This document shows, one piece after another, positions 1 to 7,041 of a DNA stretch of 64,000 nt. Both the position numbers and the translations under genes were made by a program. This DNA comes from JAJPKK01 sp963807015 (lineage in GTDB: Bacteria > Pseudomonadota > Alphaproteobacteria > Rhizobiales > Xanthobacteraceae). A model generated the notes under the pieces. That model had not been told where the DNA came from and did not search any database. It was given only the letters and a program-made list of their open reading frames with translations. Location: assembly GCA_963807015.1 (NCBI GenBank), contig CAWEAS010000009.1, positions 124,001-188,000 on the forward strand, given 5' to 3'. Position 1 is the stretch's first letter, and each line of letters starts with the position of its first letter.

Positions 1-1
1 C

Positions 2-433
2 GCGCCGGAAATCATCCGTCGCGTGCGGCTCGCCGACGCCATGAAGGCGAAGAAACTCAAGCAGGCGCTGCAGGAAATGGCGGAAGAGGGGGTTGTCCAG
101 GTGTTCCGGCCGGTCGACGGCTCGCCGGCGCTTGTCGGCGTCGTCGGCGCGCTGCAGCTCGACGTGCTGCGCGACCGTCTTGCCACCGAATACGGCCTGC
201 CGGTCGAGTTCGACACCAGCGAATTCGCGCTCGCGCGTTGGATTTCGGCCGCCGACCGCAAGACGCTCGACCAGTTCGCGGAGGCGAACCGCTCCGGCAT
301 CGCCGAAGACCTCGACGGCGACCTCGTCCACCTTGCGCGCAGCCAGTTCTACCTCGACTACACGCGCGAGCGCGCGCCCGGCGTGATCTTCACCGACGTG
401 AAAGACGTGAAGGCGACCGCCGCCGCGGCGTAA
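2..433 (+). CDS. prfC: Peptide chain release factor 3, C-terminal part (5' end outside window)
   Basis: RF3 is the cytoplasmic translational GTPase that recycles RF1/RF2 from ribosomes after peptide release. Only the last about 143 codons are present; the reading frame is open to the left edge with no start needed. The visible part matches the RF3 C-terminal domain: the stretch VGVVGALQLDVLRDRLATEY corresponds to the conserved block following the domain-III core, and the protein continues through an FYLDYTRE-type end before an Ala-rich tail. The GTPase domain lies outside the window. A hairpin follows the stop. Identification rests on family recall of this conserved block. Confidence 0.88.
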   Translation, partial: APEIIRRVRLADAMKAKKLKQALQEMAEEGVVQVFRPVDGSPALVGVVGALQLDVLRDRLATEYGLPVEFDTSEFALARWISAADRKTLDQFAEANRSGIAEDLDGDLVHLARSQFYLDYTRERAPGVIFTDVKDVKATAAAA

Positions 434-452
434 GGCCGAGATTGGCGTGGCG

Positions 453-487
453 AGAAAAGCTTTCGATCTGATCGAGGTGGCTTTTCT
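453..487 (+). terminator. Hairpin downstream of prfC, candidate terminator
   Basis: AGAAAAGC (453-460) pairs perfectly with GCTTTTCT (480-487), and the loop contains a smaller CGATC/GATCG self-complementary segment. It starts 20 bases after the prfC stop. The right arm itself supplies the T-rich run, but no further T tract follows, so intrinsic termination is plausible rather than certain. Confidence 0.45.
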
Positions 488-754
488 GTCGTTGTGTTCG
501 CGCTTCTCGCAAAACGTTGGAAGATCGACGCGATCGCAAGCTTGCATTGTGCGTCGAGATCAAGCGCCAAGGTGCGCAGTCTCAGACTGATCATTTGCGA
601 CGGGCTCGTCGGGTCTCCCACCGTGAGCGCAAGTCGGCGGCCAGCTCGCGCACCTTCGCGGCGGGCCGAAAGGAGACTTGCAACTAAGCTTCGACCTCGG
701 CCCCGCCGGGCGTGGACAATTCGCCCGCCTCAGCTCGAATGCGATCGGCCGCCC
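488..754. other. Intergenic stretch without recognisable gene
   Basis: Between the prfC hairpin and the stop of the minus-strand secreted protein I see no family-like reading frame, no RNA gene and no clear repeat. Long frames crossing it on either strand have the Arg/Ser/Pro-rich composition typical of spurious frames in GC-rich DNA. Confidence 0.5.
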
Positions 755-1222
755 TCAGCGTGCGCGCTTGATCTGCGTGCAGCTCACGACGCTCGTTTCG
801 GTCTTGCCGCCCGCCTGGGTGTAGCAGAACGAAATCGTATCGTTGTCGATGAGCTGGCCGTTGAGGTAGCCATCGGTGTCGACGAGGATGATGGTGCGAT
901 TGTTGGCGCCAGTGAGCTCGCCGATCATCGGCTCCTGAGTCCTCTCGCCGTTGCCCGTGAAGATCTGGTTGCCCCAGAAACGGGTGTCGGTCTGCCCCGT
1001 GATATCGATTTCGATGTCCTTCTCGAACAGCCCCGGCTTGTCGAAGGTTCCTCTGTTCGAGGGCCAATGAAGGGGCATGCCGGCGACGATCGTGTGGGTT
1101 TTTCCCACCCACTTGCCCCGGATGTCCGGGATTTCGTCGGCCGCAAAGGCGGGAGCCGCAATGGCTGCGGCAAGCGCGAGCCCGCAAACGATCGACCCTC
1201 TGGCGCACCATTCTCGCTTCAT
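755..1222 (-). CDS. Small secreted protein of unknown function
   Basis: A 155-residue protein with a clear Sec signal peptide (basic MKR start, Leu/Ala core, AAPAFAAD cleavage region near residues 24-28). The mature part contains IRGKWVGKTHTIVAG and a Gly/Thr-rich beta-type sequence (FTGNGERTQEPMIGELTG), suggesting a small beta-structured periplasmic protein, but I do not recognise a named family. The ATG at 1222 is preceded by a good ribosome site (GGGAGAAC, about 6 bases away). It lies 87 bases downstream of the truncated ligase on the same strand and could once have been co-transcribed with it. No catalytic motif is visible. Confidence 0.7.
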   Translation of the reverse strand: MKREWCARGSIVCGLALAAAIAAPAFAADEIPDIRGKWVGKTHTIVAGMPLHWPSNRGTFDKPGLFEKDIEIDITGQTDTRFWGNQIFTGNGERTQEPMIGELTGANNRTIILVDTDGYLNGQLIDNDTISFCYTQAGGKTETSVVSCTQIKRAR

Positions 1223-1309
1223 GATGTTCTCCCAAGGTCTGTAGGCATCTGCGTTGTAGGTCGCCCGCCCAAGTCCGGCAAGGCCACCGAATTTAATGCT
1301 TCGAGGCGA

Positions 1310-2057
1310 TCACGATCCATCGATGGGCACCTGCGAGATGAATTGTTCGAACTTTCCGCCCGGCCCACGCGGCATCGTTTCCAGCGGCACCAGAATGATC
1401 TCGGCGGACGGGTGGAGCTTTTCGCGCGCGAAGGCGGCGAGACCGTCGGCATCGGGCGCGCGCCCAGACCCGTCCGGCACGTAGCGCAGCTCAATGCGTT
1501 GACGATCGAGCTGTACCATCTGGAACTCGCGGGACGATACCAAAGCCTGGATGTTTCGCGCCTCCTGCAGACGTGGCCACACGCGCCGTCCGTCCGCAAA
1601 AACGAAAGCGCTGCGGGTCCGGCCTTCCACCTGGGCGATCAACGGCAAACCGCGCCCGCACGGACATGGCGCGCTCGCCCAGGCAGCGACATCGCCAATC
1701 GCATAGCGAATAAAGGGCATCGCGTAGTTATACAGTCCTGTCACCACGACGCGACCAAGTTCACCCGGCGCAACGGGACGCCCGTCATCTCCGACGATGT
1801 CGACGACGGCGTTTTCGGCGACCAGATGATAATGCGGTGTCGCCGGGCATTCGGTGGCGATGAAACCTATCTCCTGGCACGAATAGATGCCGGCGAGGCG
1901 CGCACCGAGGCGTTTCCTGACGGTTTCGCGCGCATGGTCCGAAACCGTCTCGCCGATCCCGAAGACGAATTCGATGCCGATCTCTCGCAGCTCGGCCGGC
2001 GTAGCCTCGGCGGTCCTTCGAGGTCCGTCTGGCGGACATCTGCCGCAACGCCGATAC
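1310..2057 (-). pseudogene. 5'-truncated phenylacetate-CoA ligase-like (adenylate-forming) gene remnant
   Basis: About 240 residues match the C-terminal half of phenylacetate-CoA-ligase-like enzymes: IYSCQEIGFIATECP (the adenylate-forming signature with acidic residue), GRVVVTGLYNYAMPFIRYAIGDVA, CPCGRGLPLIAQVEGR and the C-terminal lid. Family members are usually over 400 residues, so the N-terminal half including the phosphate-binding loop is missing. The homology fades just where the duplicated lactonase unit begins (about 2058), and codons further upstream read as antisense of the lactonase leader. I infer that the rearrangement producing the tandem lactonases removed the 5' half. Expression or activity is unlikely. 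Confidence 0.7.
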
Positions 2058-3062
2058 GGCTGACAGCGCGCAACGCATGTCCTAGATTGTGAGCCGCCGA
2101 GGCGGCAAGAGTTGGTGGGCTCCCGTCGGCTGCTCGCCACGGCCAGCGCCCGTTTAGAAACGGGCTTGTTCCGGGAGGAATGCATGTCGATTCGTTTCGC
2201 GCCCGCCATCCTGGCGGCGGCTGTCTCTCTGGCTTTCGGTTTGCCGCCGGCCAGCGCCCAACAGAAGCCGCAGCCTCCGCAATCGCTGCGTCTCTATGTC
2301 CTCGACTGCGGGATCATCACCCCGGCCAATGTCGATCCCTACGGCATCAAGCCGAGCGACATGGCCGAGACAAGGATGGTCACGCCCTGCTTCCTGATCG
2401 TTCACCCGCGCGGAAGCCTGATGTGGGATACCGGCGAAATTCCCGACAGCGCTTTCAAGGATGGCGGCACACCCCAGAAGCTCAATGCCTTCACGGTCGA
2501 TCGCCCGCTGCTCCCGCAACTCGCCGCGCTCGGCTACACCCCGGCCAACATTACCTATATGGCGCTCTCCCATTACCATACGGATCACGTCGCCAACGCC
2601 AGCCTGTTCGCCGGGTCCACCTGGATCGTGCAGAAGGGCGACCGTGACCCGATCCTCGCGCCGCGGCCGAACCCGCCGCCGGCAATGGGCCGCGTGCCGG
2701 ATCCGAAATTTTTCGAGGGCCTCGCCAACGCCAAAACGATTGTGCTGAACGGCGAGGATCATGATGTGTTTGGCGATGGCACCGTGGTCATCAAGTCCAC
2801 GCCGGGTCACACGCCGGGGCACCAGGCGCTGTTCCTCAAGCTCGCCAAAACCGGGAACGTGCTGTTGTCGGGCGATCTCTATCACTATCCGGAAGAGATC
2901 ACGTACAAGAAGATTCCCTCCTTCGACACCGACAAGGAGCAGACCGCGAAAAGCCGCGCGATGATCGAGGACTTCGTGAAGCAGAACCACGCGCAGTTGT
3001 GGATCCAGCACGATTACACCAGCGGAATTAAGCGGAAGATGGCTCCCGCGTTCTACGACTGA
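2058..3062 (+). repeat. Tandem duplication unit, copy 1 (leader plus lactonase gene)
   Basis: This unit of about 1005 bases recurs at 3205-4209. Similarity begins at GGCTGACAG, includes about 125 bases of upstream DNA with the same ribosome site, and ends at the stop codon. Downstream sequences of the two copies are unrelated. The offset is 1147 bases, leaving about 142 bases of unique DNA between the copies. Confidence 0.85.
2184..3062 (+). CDS. Exported metallo-beta-lactamase-fold hydrolase (lactonase-like), copy 1
   Basis: A 292-residue protein with a Sec signal peptide (residues about 1-26, ending PASAQQ) and the N-acyl-homoserine-lactonase-type MBL fold. Visible metal ligands: HYHTDH motif (about residues 133-138), the His of GHTPGHQALF, the Asp of LSGDLYH and the late His of WIQHDY. 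These resemble AiiA/AttM-type lactonases, but the export signal points to periplasmic action, and the true substrate (homoserine lactone or another lactone/ester) cannot be told from sequence. ATG 2184 is preceded by GGGAGGAATGC. An upstream in-frame ATG at 2112 would bury the signal peptide and was rejected. The second copy follows 268 bases downstream. Confidence 0.85.
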   Translation: MSIRFAPAILAAAVSLAFGLPPASAQQKPQPPQSLRLYVLDCGIITPANVDPYGIKPSDMAETRMVTPCFLIVHPRGSLMWDTGEIPDSAFKDGGTPQKLNAFTVDRPLLPQLAALGYTPANITYMALSHYHTDHVANASLFAGSTWIVQKGDRDPILAPRPNPPPAMGRVPDPKFFEGLANAKTIVLNGEDHDVFGDGTVVIKSTPGHTPGHQALFLKLAKTGNVLLSGDLYHYPEEITYKKIPSFDTDKEQTAKSRAMIEDFVKQNHAQLWIQHDYTSGIKRKMAPAFYD

Positions 3063-3204
3063 GATCTCGACCGACCTAAGTCGGTCATCGAAGTGCCGGA
3101 GCCTCTGCAGACATCGTTTTTGCCGGCGATGGAACAAGAAGGCCGTCCGCTGGCGGCCTCGCGGAGTTCCGTTTGTTGGCGGACCATCCGTTCCGACAGG
3201 CGAA

Positions 3205-4209
3205 GGCTGACAGTACGCAGAGTATGTCTTAGATTGCGCGCCGCCGAGACGGTACAAGCCGAGGGGTTCCCGTCGGGTGCCGCCTCGGCCAGCGCCCGTT
3301 TAGGGAAACGGGCTTGTTTGGGAGGAATGCATGTCAATTCGTTTCGCGTCCGCCATCCTAGCGGCAGCTGTGTCGCTGGCGTTTGGGTTGCCGCCGGCCA
3401 ACGCTCAACAGACGCCGCAGCCGCCGCAATCGCTGCAACTCTATGTTTTCGACTGCGGCATCATCACGCCCCCTAACGCTGACCCATTCGGAATGAAGCC
3501 GAGCGAAATGGCCGATACGAGGATGGTCACCCCCTGCTTCCTGATCGTTCATCCGCGGGGAAGCCTGATGTGGGATACCGGCCAAATTGCCGACAGCGCC
3601 TTCAAGGATGGCGTCTCGCCGCAGAAGTTCAACGCCTTTTCGGCCGATCGCCCGTTGCTCCCCCAACTCGCCGCAATCGGCTACACGCCGGCCAACATCA
3701 CCTACATGGCGATGTCTCACTATCATATCGACCACGTCGCCAACGCCAGTCTGTTTGCCGGTTCTACCTGGATCGTACAGAAGGGCGATCGGGATCGGAT
3801 CCTGGCCCCACGGCCGCCTGGACCGCCGGTGATGGGTGGCGTGCCGGACCCGAAATTTTTCGAGGGGCTCGCCAACGCTAAAACGATCGTGCTGAACGGC
3901 GAGGATCATGACGTGTTCGGCGACGGCACCGTGGTCATCAAGTTCGCGCCGGGTCACACTCCCGGACACCAGGCGCTGTTTCTCAAGCTCGCCAAAACCG
4001 GGAACGTCCTGCTGTCGGGCGATCTCTATCACTACCCGGAAGAGATCACGTACAAGAAGATTCCCTCGTTCGATACCGACAAGGAGCAGACCGCGAAAAG
4101 CCGCGCGATGATCGAGGATTTCGTGAAGCAGAACCACGCCGAGCTGTGGATCCAGCACGATTACACCAGCGGAATTAAGCGGAAGTTGGCTCCCGCGTTC
4201 TACGACTAA
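3205..4209 (+). repeat. Tandem duplication unit, copy 2
   Basis: This is the second copy of the unit at 2058-3062, including the leader. The leaders differ by several substitutions and small indels. The last third of the gene is nearly unchanged between copies. Confidence 0.85.
3331..4209 (+). CDS. Exported metallo-beta-lactamase-fold hydrolase (lactonase-like), copy 2
   Basis: Same length (292 residues) and architecture as the upstream copy. A hand comparison gives roughly 30 substitutions overall, most in the first 165 residues and only about four afterwards. All predicted metal ligands remain; the first motif reads HYHIDH instead of HYHTDH, altering a non-ligand position beside the metal site. 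Differences also cluster at residues about 157-165 (RPPGPPVMGG versus RPNPPPAMGR), a loop that could affect substrate choice. Start ATG 3331 has the same GGGAGGAATGC ribosome site as copy 1. Dosage increase or sub-specialisation are both possible. Confidence 0.85.
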   Translation: MSIRFASAILAAAVSLAFGLPPANAQQTPQPPQSLQLYVFDCGIITPPNADPFGMKPSEMADTRMVTPCFLIVHPRGSLMWDTGQIADSAFKDGVSPQKFNAFSADRPLLPQLAAIGYTPANITYMAMSHYHIDHVANASLFAGSTWIVQKGDRDRILAPRPPGPPVMGGVPDPKFFEGLANAKTIVLNGEDHDVFGDGTVVIKFAPGHTPGHQALFLKLAKTGNVLLSGDLYHYPEEITYKKIPSFDTDKEQTAKSRAMIEDFVKQNHAELWIQHDYTSGIKRKLAPAFYD

Positions 4210-4258
4210 GCGAACTTTCAGGACCGCTGATGCAATCGAGCGCTCGGCGACAGGCGGC

Positions 4259-6223
4259 TCAAGCCGCCGCGTGCTCGGTTGCCCGGTTCGCGCCGACGCC
4301 GCTCTGGGGCAGCATGAAGCGATCGAAGTACGAAGCCAATTGCTGGTACCCATCGAGTGGCAAGACCTGAGCGACGTACTGATCAGGTCGCACCACGACC
4401 ATGCATCCCGTCTTCCGATCGATACCGCGCATCTCGAAGATGTCGTTGCCGCCCTTGATGTCGGCGCAGAACATCTTCTCGTAGTCGCGAAGGCCGTAAC
4501 GTCCCTTGCGGGGCAGCAGCAGCGCCGGCATGCCTGCGATGGCTAGCTCGCGATGTGCTTGCTGGAAGACGGCGCGCACATCGATGACCGCATCAATGTC
4601 TTCCTCGGGGCGCGTGTACTTGCAGATGGGAGACTCGTCGGCCTCCGCGAGGAAATTGCACAGCTGTCGAACCTTGGAGCCGGCGCCGGCCGGATCGCCC
4701 GATCCGGCAAAGATGTATATCCGGAAGCGCCCATCCGCTTCGGCGACGTGGCCAAGGTGGACGGGTCTGGCATCTGCGAGGCGGATGACCGGCGCCGAGT
4801 GAAAGCGCTGCCCAACGACGAAGCCGTTGGCCAGATGCTGGTGGGTGCGCTCGCCGGTCAGCAGCGACGACCCGTAGTGCGTCGCCGTTCCCGCGGTGTA
4901 CCGGCCGTGCCTGACGAAATAACTCTGGGTCTCGTGGGGGTCGGGCGCGCCGCCGTCGTCATTCGAAGATGCGAGCAGGGCGGCCCATTCACGGTCGAAA
5001 TCAATCAGTTCCTTGGCAATCGCCCGTCGTTCCGCGGAATAGGTGTGCAGCAGCGAGGGCGGGCAGCGTTTCCGGAGCACGGACGCGAGCTTCCATCCGA
5101 GATTAAACGCATCTTGCATGGAGACGTTCATGCCTTGCCCTGCCTTTGGACTGTGGGTGTGGCAGGCGTCGCCGGCGATAAACACGCTCGGCAGCCGCGA
5201 CGCGACTTCTTCCTGCGGCACGTCATCGAACTTGTCCGTCACCCTTTGACCGATTTCATAAACCGACCACCAGGGCACCTCTTTGGCTTCAAGCTTGTAA
5301 GGACGAAAAATCCGCTGGGCCTTCGCGATCAGCTCCTCAAGCGTGATGTTGCGATTTGCGATCCGCTCGCCGACGTCGAGCTTTGTGATTTCAACGTAGA
5401 GGCGGCAGAGGTAGCCGCCTTCACGCGGAATGATGAGCATGGTGCCTTCATTTGCCGACTGGATCAGGCACTTGCAGCGGATGTCCGGGAAATCGGTGAC
5501 TGCGAGCACGTCCATGACCCCCCAGGCATGGTTGGCGGAATCGCCACGAAGCTCGCGTCCGATCGATGTGCGCACGACGCTACGCGCGCCGTCGCAGCCG
5601 ACGACGTAGCGAGCCCTGATCGTCTCCGTCTCTCCGTTATGCGCGGGATCAAGTCGCTCGAGGGTGATGGTGGCACGCTCCGAGCCTTCGGGGCTGCCCG
5701 ACGCGGGGTGAACCGCAACGACCCGCCGTGCATAGTACGGTTCGAGTTTCGACGCGGATCTGCGCATCGCATCGAGAAAAAAATCGTGCACACGCGCCTG
5801 ATTCAGAACGACATGGGGGAATTCCGATAATCCCTCCTCGACGTCCTGGACAAAGCCGCTGCGGACGATGTTCGCGGGCTGCGTCTCATCCGGCTTCCAG
5901 AACGTCGTCTCATTGATCCAGCAAGCCTCTTTCAGAACACGCTCGCTGAAGCCGAAGGCATCGAACATTTCCATGGTCCGGCATGCGATGCCGTCGGCTT
6001 GGCCGCGCAACATGCGACCGGGCTTCTGCTCCACGATACAAGTCTTGATGTCGGGAAACGCAGCCAATTGTGCCGCAAGCGTCAGACCCGCTGGCCCGCA
6101 GCCGACGATCAGCACATCGACCTCTAGAGGAACCGAACCCTGCGCGCCGGAGGCCGGATAGCGCTCCGCCGGATCGAATATCTCCGGATCACCCGGCTCA
6201 AAGCCATCGAGATGGAACTGCAT
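4259..6223 (-). CDS. FAD-dependent aromatic-ring hydroxylase (3-hydroxybenzoate 4-/phenol 2-monooxygenase family)
   Basis: A 654-residue flavoprotein monooxygenase that should hydroxylate a phenolic substrate using NAD(P)H and O2. Visible parts: N-terminal FAD dinucleotide fold (VDVLIVGCGPAGLTLAAQLA, residues about 36-55), the GCDGARS motif, the FIAGDACHTHSPKAGQGMN flavin-ribityl motif, and a C-terminal thioredoxin-like dimerisation domain (phenol hydroxylase C-terminal type). The opening MQFHLDGFEPGD and the length fit 3-hydroxybenzoate 4-monooxygenase-like enzymes, but the substrate is inferred. ATG 6223 has a perfect AGGAGG six bases upstream; an in-frame start at 6256 would lie inside the operator. 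It is divergent from a MarR gene, a common arrangement for inducible aromatic catabolism. Confidence 0.88.
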   Translation of the reverse strand: MQFHLDGFEPGDPEIFDPAERYPASGAQGSVPLEVDVLIVGCGPAGLTLAAQLAAFPDIKTCIVEQKPGRMLRGQADGIACRTMEMFDAFGFSERVLKEACWINETTFWKPDETQPANIVRSGFVQDVEEGLSEFPHVVLNQARVHDFFLDAMRRSASKLEPYYARRVVAVHPASGSPEGSERATITLERLDPAHNGETETIRARYVVGCDGARSVVRTSIGRELRGDSANHAWGVMDVLAVTDFPDIRCKCLIQSANEGTMLIIPREGGYLCRLYVEITKLDVGERIANRNITLEELIAKAQRIFRPYKLEAKEVPWWSVYEIGQRVTDKFDDVPQEEVASRLPSVFIAGDACHTHSPKAGQGMNVSMQDAFNLGWKLASVLRKRCPPSLLHTYSAERRAIAKELIDFDREWAALLASSNDDGGAPDPHETQSYFVRHGRYTAGTATHYGSSLLTGERTHQHLANGFVVGQRFHSAPVIRLADARPVHLGHVAEADGRFRIYIFAGSGDPAGAGSKVRQLCNFLAEADESPICKYTRPEEDIDAVIDVRAVFQQAHRELAIAGMPALLLPRKGRYGLRDYEKMFCADIKGGNDIFEMRGIDRKTGCMVVVRPDQYVAQVLPLDGYQQLASYFDRFMLPQSGVGANRATEHAAA

Positions 6224-6236
6224 GACGCTCCTCCTA

Positions 6237-6272
6237 TTGATCAGTATACTGATCATCAGTATACTGTGTCAA
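6237..6272. promoter_or_regulatory. Doubled palindromic MarR-type operator overlapping a strong divergent promoter
   Basis: The perfect 10-base palindrome CAGTATACTG occurs at 6242-6251 and again at 6257-6266, 15 bases apart centre to centre. The first is the core of the perfect 16-base palindrome GATCAGTATACTGATC (6239-6254). On the minus strand, TTGACA (6272-6267) and TATACT (6248-6243) are separated by 18 bases and read towards the hydroxylase. Both operator cores therefore overlap promoter elements. The predicted hydroxylase leader is only about a dozen bases. The likely binder is the adjacent MarR protein. Confidence 0.8.
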
Positions 6273-6311
6273 CGCGCTCGAGGGAGGAGTCCGGTAAATC
6301 CAGCCAATGAA

Positions 6312-6761
6312 ATGCCGGGACATCTGGCGCGCCGCTTCCAGCAGATTGCGGTTGCGGTGTTTCTGTCCGAGGTGGAGACGGCGGGTCACGACCTCACACC
6401 CGTTCAATACGCGGCGCTTGCAGCCGTTGGCGCCAACCCCGCGATCGATCAAATCACCCTCGCAGGTTTGATTGCCTTGGATCGAACGACCATCGCGGGG
6501 GTGGCCGACCGGTTGGTCCTGAAAGGCCTGATGAAGCGGCAGGAAAGCAGCCGGGACAGGCGAGCTCGCGAATTGACCCTGACAGATGCCGGACGACGGA
6601 CCTTGCGCAGCGTCACTCCAGCGGTCGAGGCGGCGCAGCGGGTCATGCTGCGCGGCCTGACAAATCAAGAAGCCAAGGAGCTTGTGCGACTCCTACAAAA
6701 GGCGATAGCGGCGGGAAACGAGTTGAGCAGGGCTCCGCTGCATTACGCTTCCGCCGGTTGA
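6312..6761 (+). CDS. MarR-family transcriptional regulator
   Basis: A 149-residue winged-helix regulator. Typical MarR elements are visible: the dimerisation helix near GHLARRFQQIAVAVF, LTPVQYAALAAV, the recognition-helix region LIALDRTTIAGVADRLVLKGLMKR (about residues 56-79), the wing SSRDRRARELTLTDAGRR, and C-terminal dimer helices. Start ATG 6312 is chosen because family similarity begins there and upstream codons would encode operator DNA; a GGAGGAG sits at 6283-6289, rather far (about 22 bases), and the ATG at 6307 is out of frame. It most likely represses the divergent hydroxylase until an aromatic ligand binds, and may repress itself. Confidence 0.85.
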   Translation: MPGHLARRFQQIAVAVFLSEVETAGHDLTPVQYAALAAVGANPAIDQITLAGLIALDRTTIAGVADRLVLKGLMKRQESSRDRRARELTLTDAGRRTLRSVTPAVEAAQRVMLRGLTNQEAKELVRLLQKAIAAGNELSRAPLHYASAG

Positions 6762-6811
6762 GATTTAACTAGTTGGCAATTTCGCGATCGATATCTGCAA
6801 ATCAGGAGACG

Positions 6812-6827
6812 GTGATCCGCGGATCAC
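6812..6827. promoter_or_regulatory. Perfect 16-base palindrome upstream of the sulfatase
   Basis: GTGATCCGCGGATCAC is a perfect palindrome lying 13 bases before a FixK/FNR-like box and about 215 bases upstream of the sulfatase start. It could be an operator for an unknown regulator, or a coincidence in GC-rich DNA. Confidence 0.35.
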
Positions 6828-6840
6828 ACGTCAGAAATTA

Positions 6841-6854
6841 TTGACTCAAATCAA
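6841..6854. promoter_or_regulatory. FNR/FixK-like box
   Basis: TTGACTCAAATCAA has the TTGAY-N4-RTCAA form bound by FNR/FixK-type CRP-superfamily regulators. Its centre lies about 195 bases upstream of the sulfatase ATG (7042), so a promoter controlled from about -41.5 would give a leader of roughly 150 bases. It suggests oxygen-responsive control, by inference. Confidence 0.45.
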
Positions 6855-7041
6855 AAGGCGCCGTGATCGGCAGCGCTAAGGAACTCCTCTTTGATACAGT
6901 CGTGAGCGAAACTGGCGGGGCGTGCCGGTGAATTTGCGACCGAACCAACTCTTGATGAAAGGGCGCGGCGCCTTCGCGGGCCCGACGATGGCAACACCCG
7001 CTTCGCCTCGTTCTTTCGGGTCGATCAGGGAGAGAAAGCCT

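Noticed and set aside
494..2092. A 532-codon open frame on the plus strand
   Set aside because: It runs antisense to the secreted protein and ligase remnant, is rich in Arg/Asp/Ala as expected of GC-rich shadows, and has no family-like segment.
4259..6223. Assigning the hydroxylase to a single substrate and gene symbol
   Set aside because: Phenol 2-monooxygenase and 3-hydroxybenzoate 4-monooxygenase share all motifs visible here; only activity or close alignment could decide.
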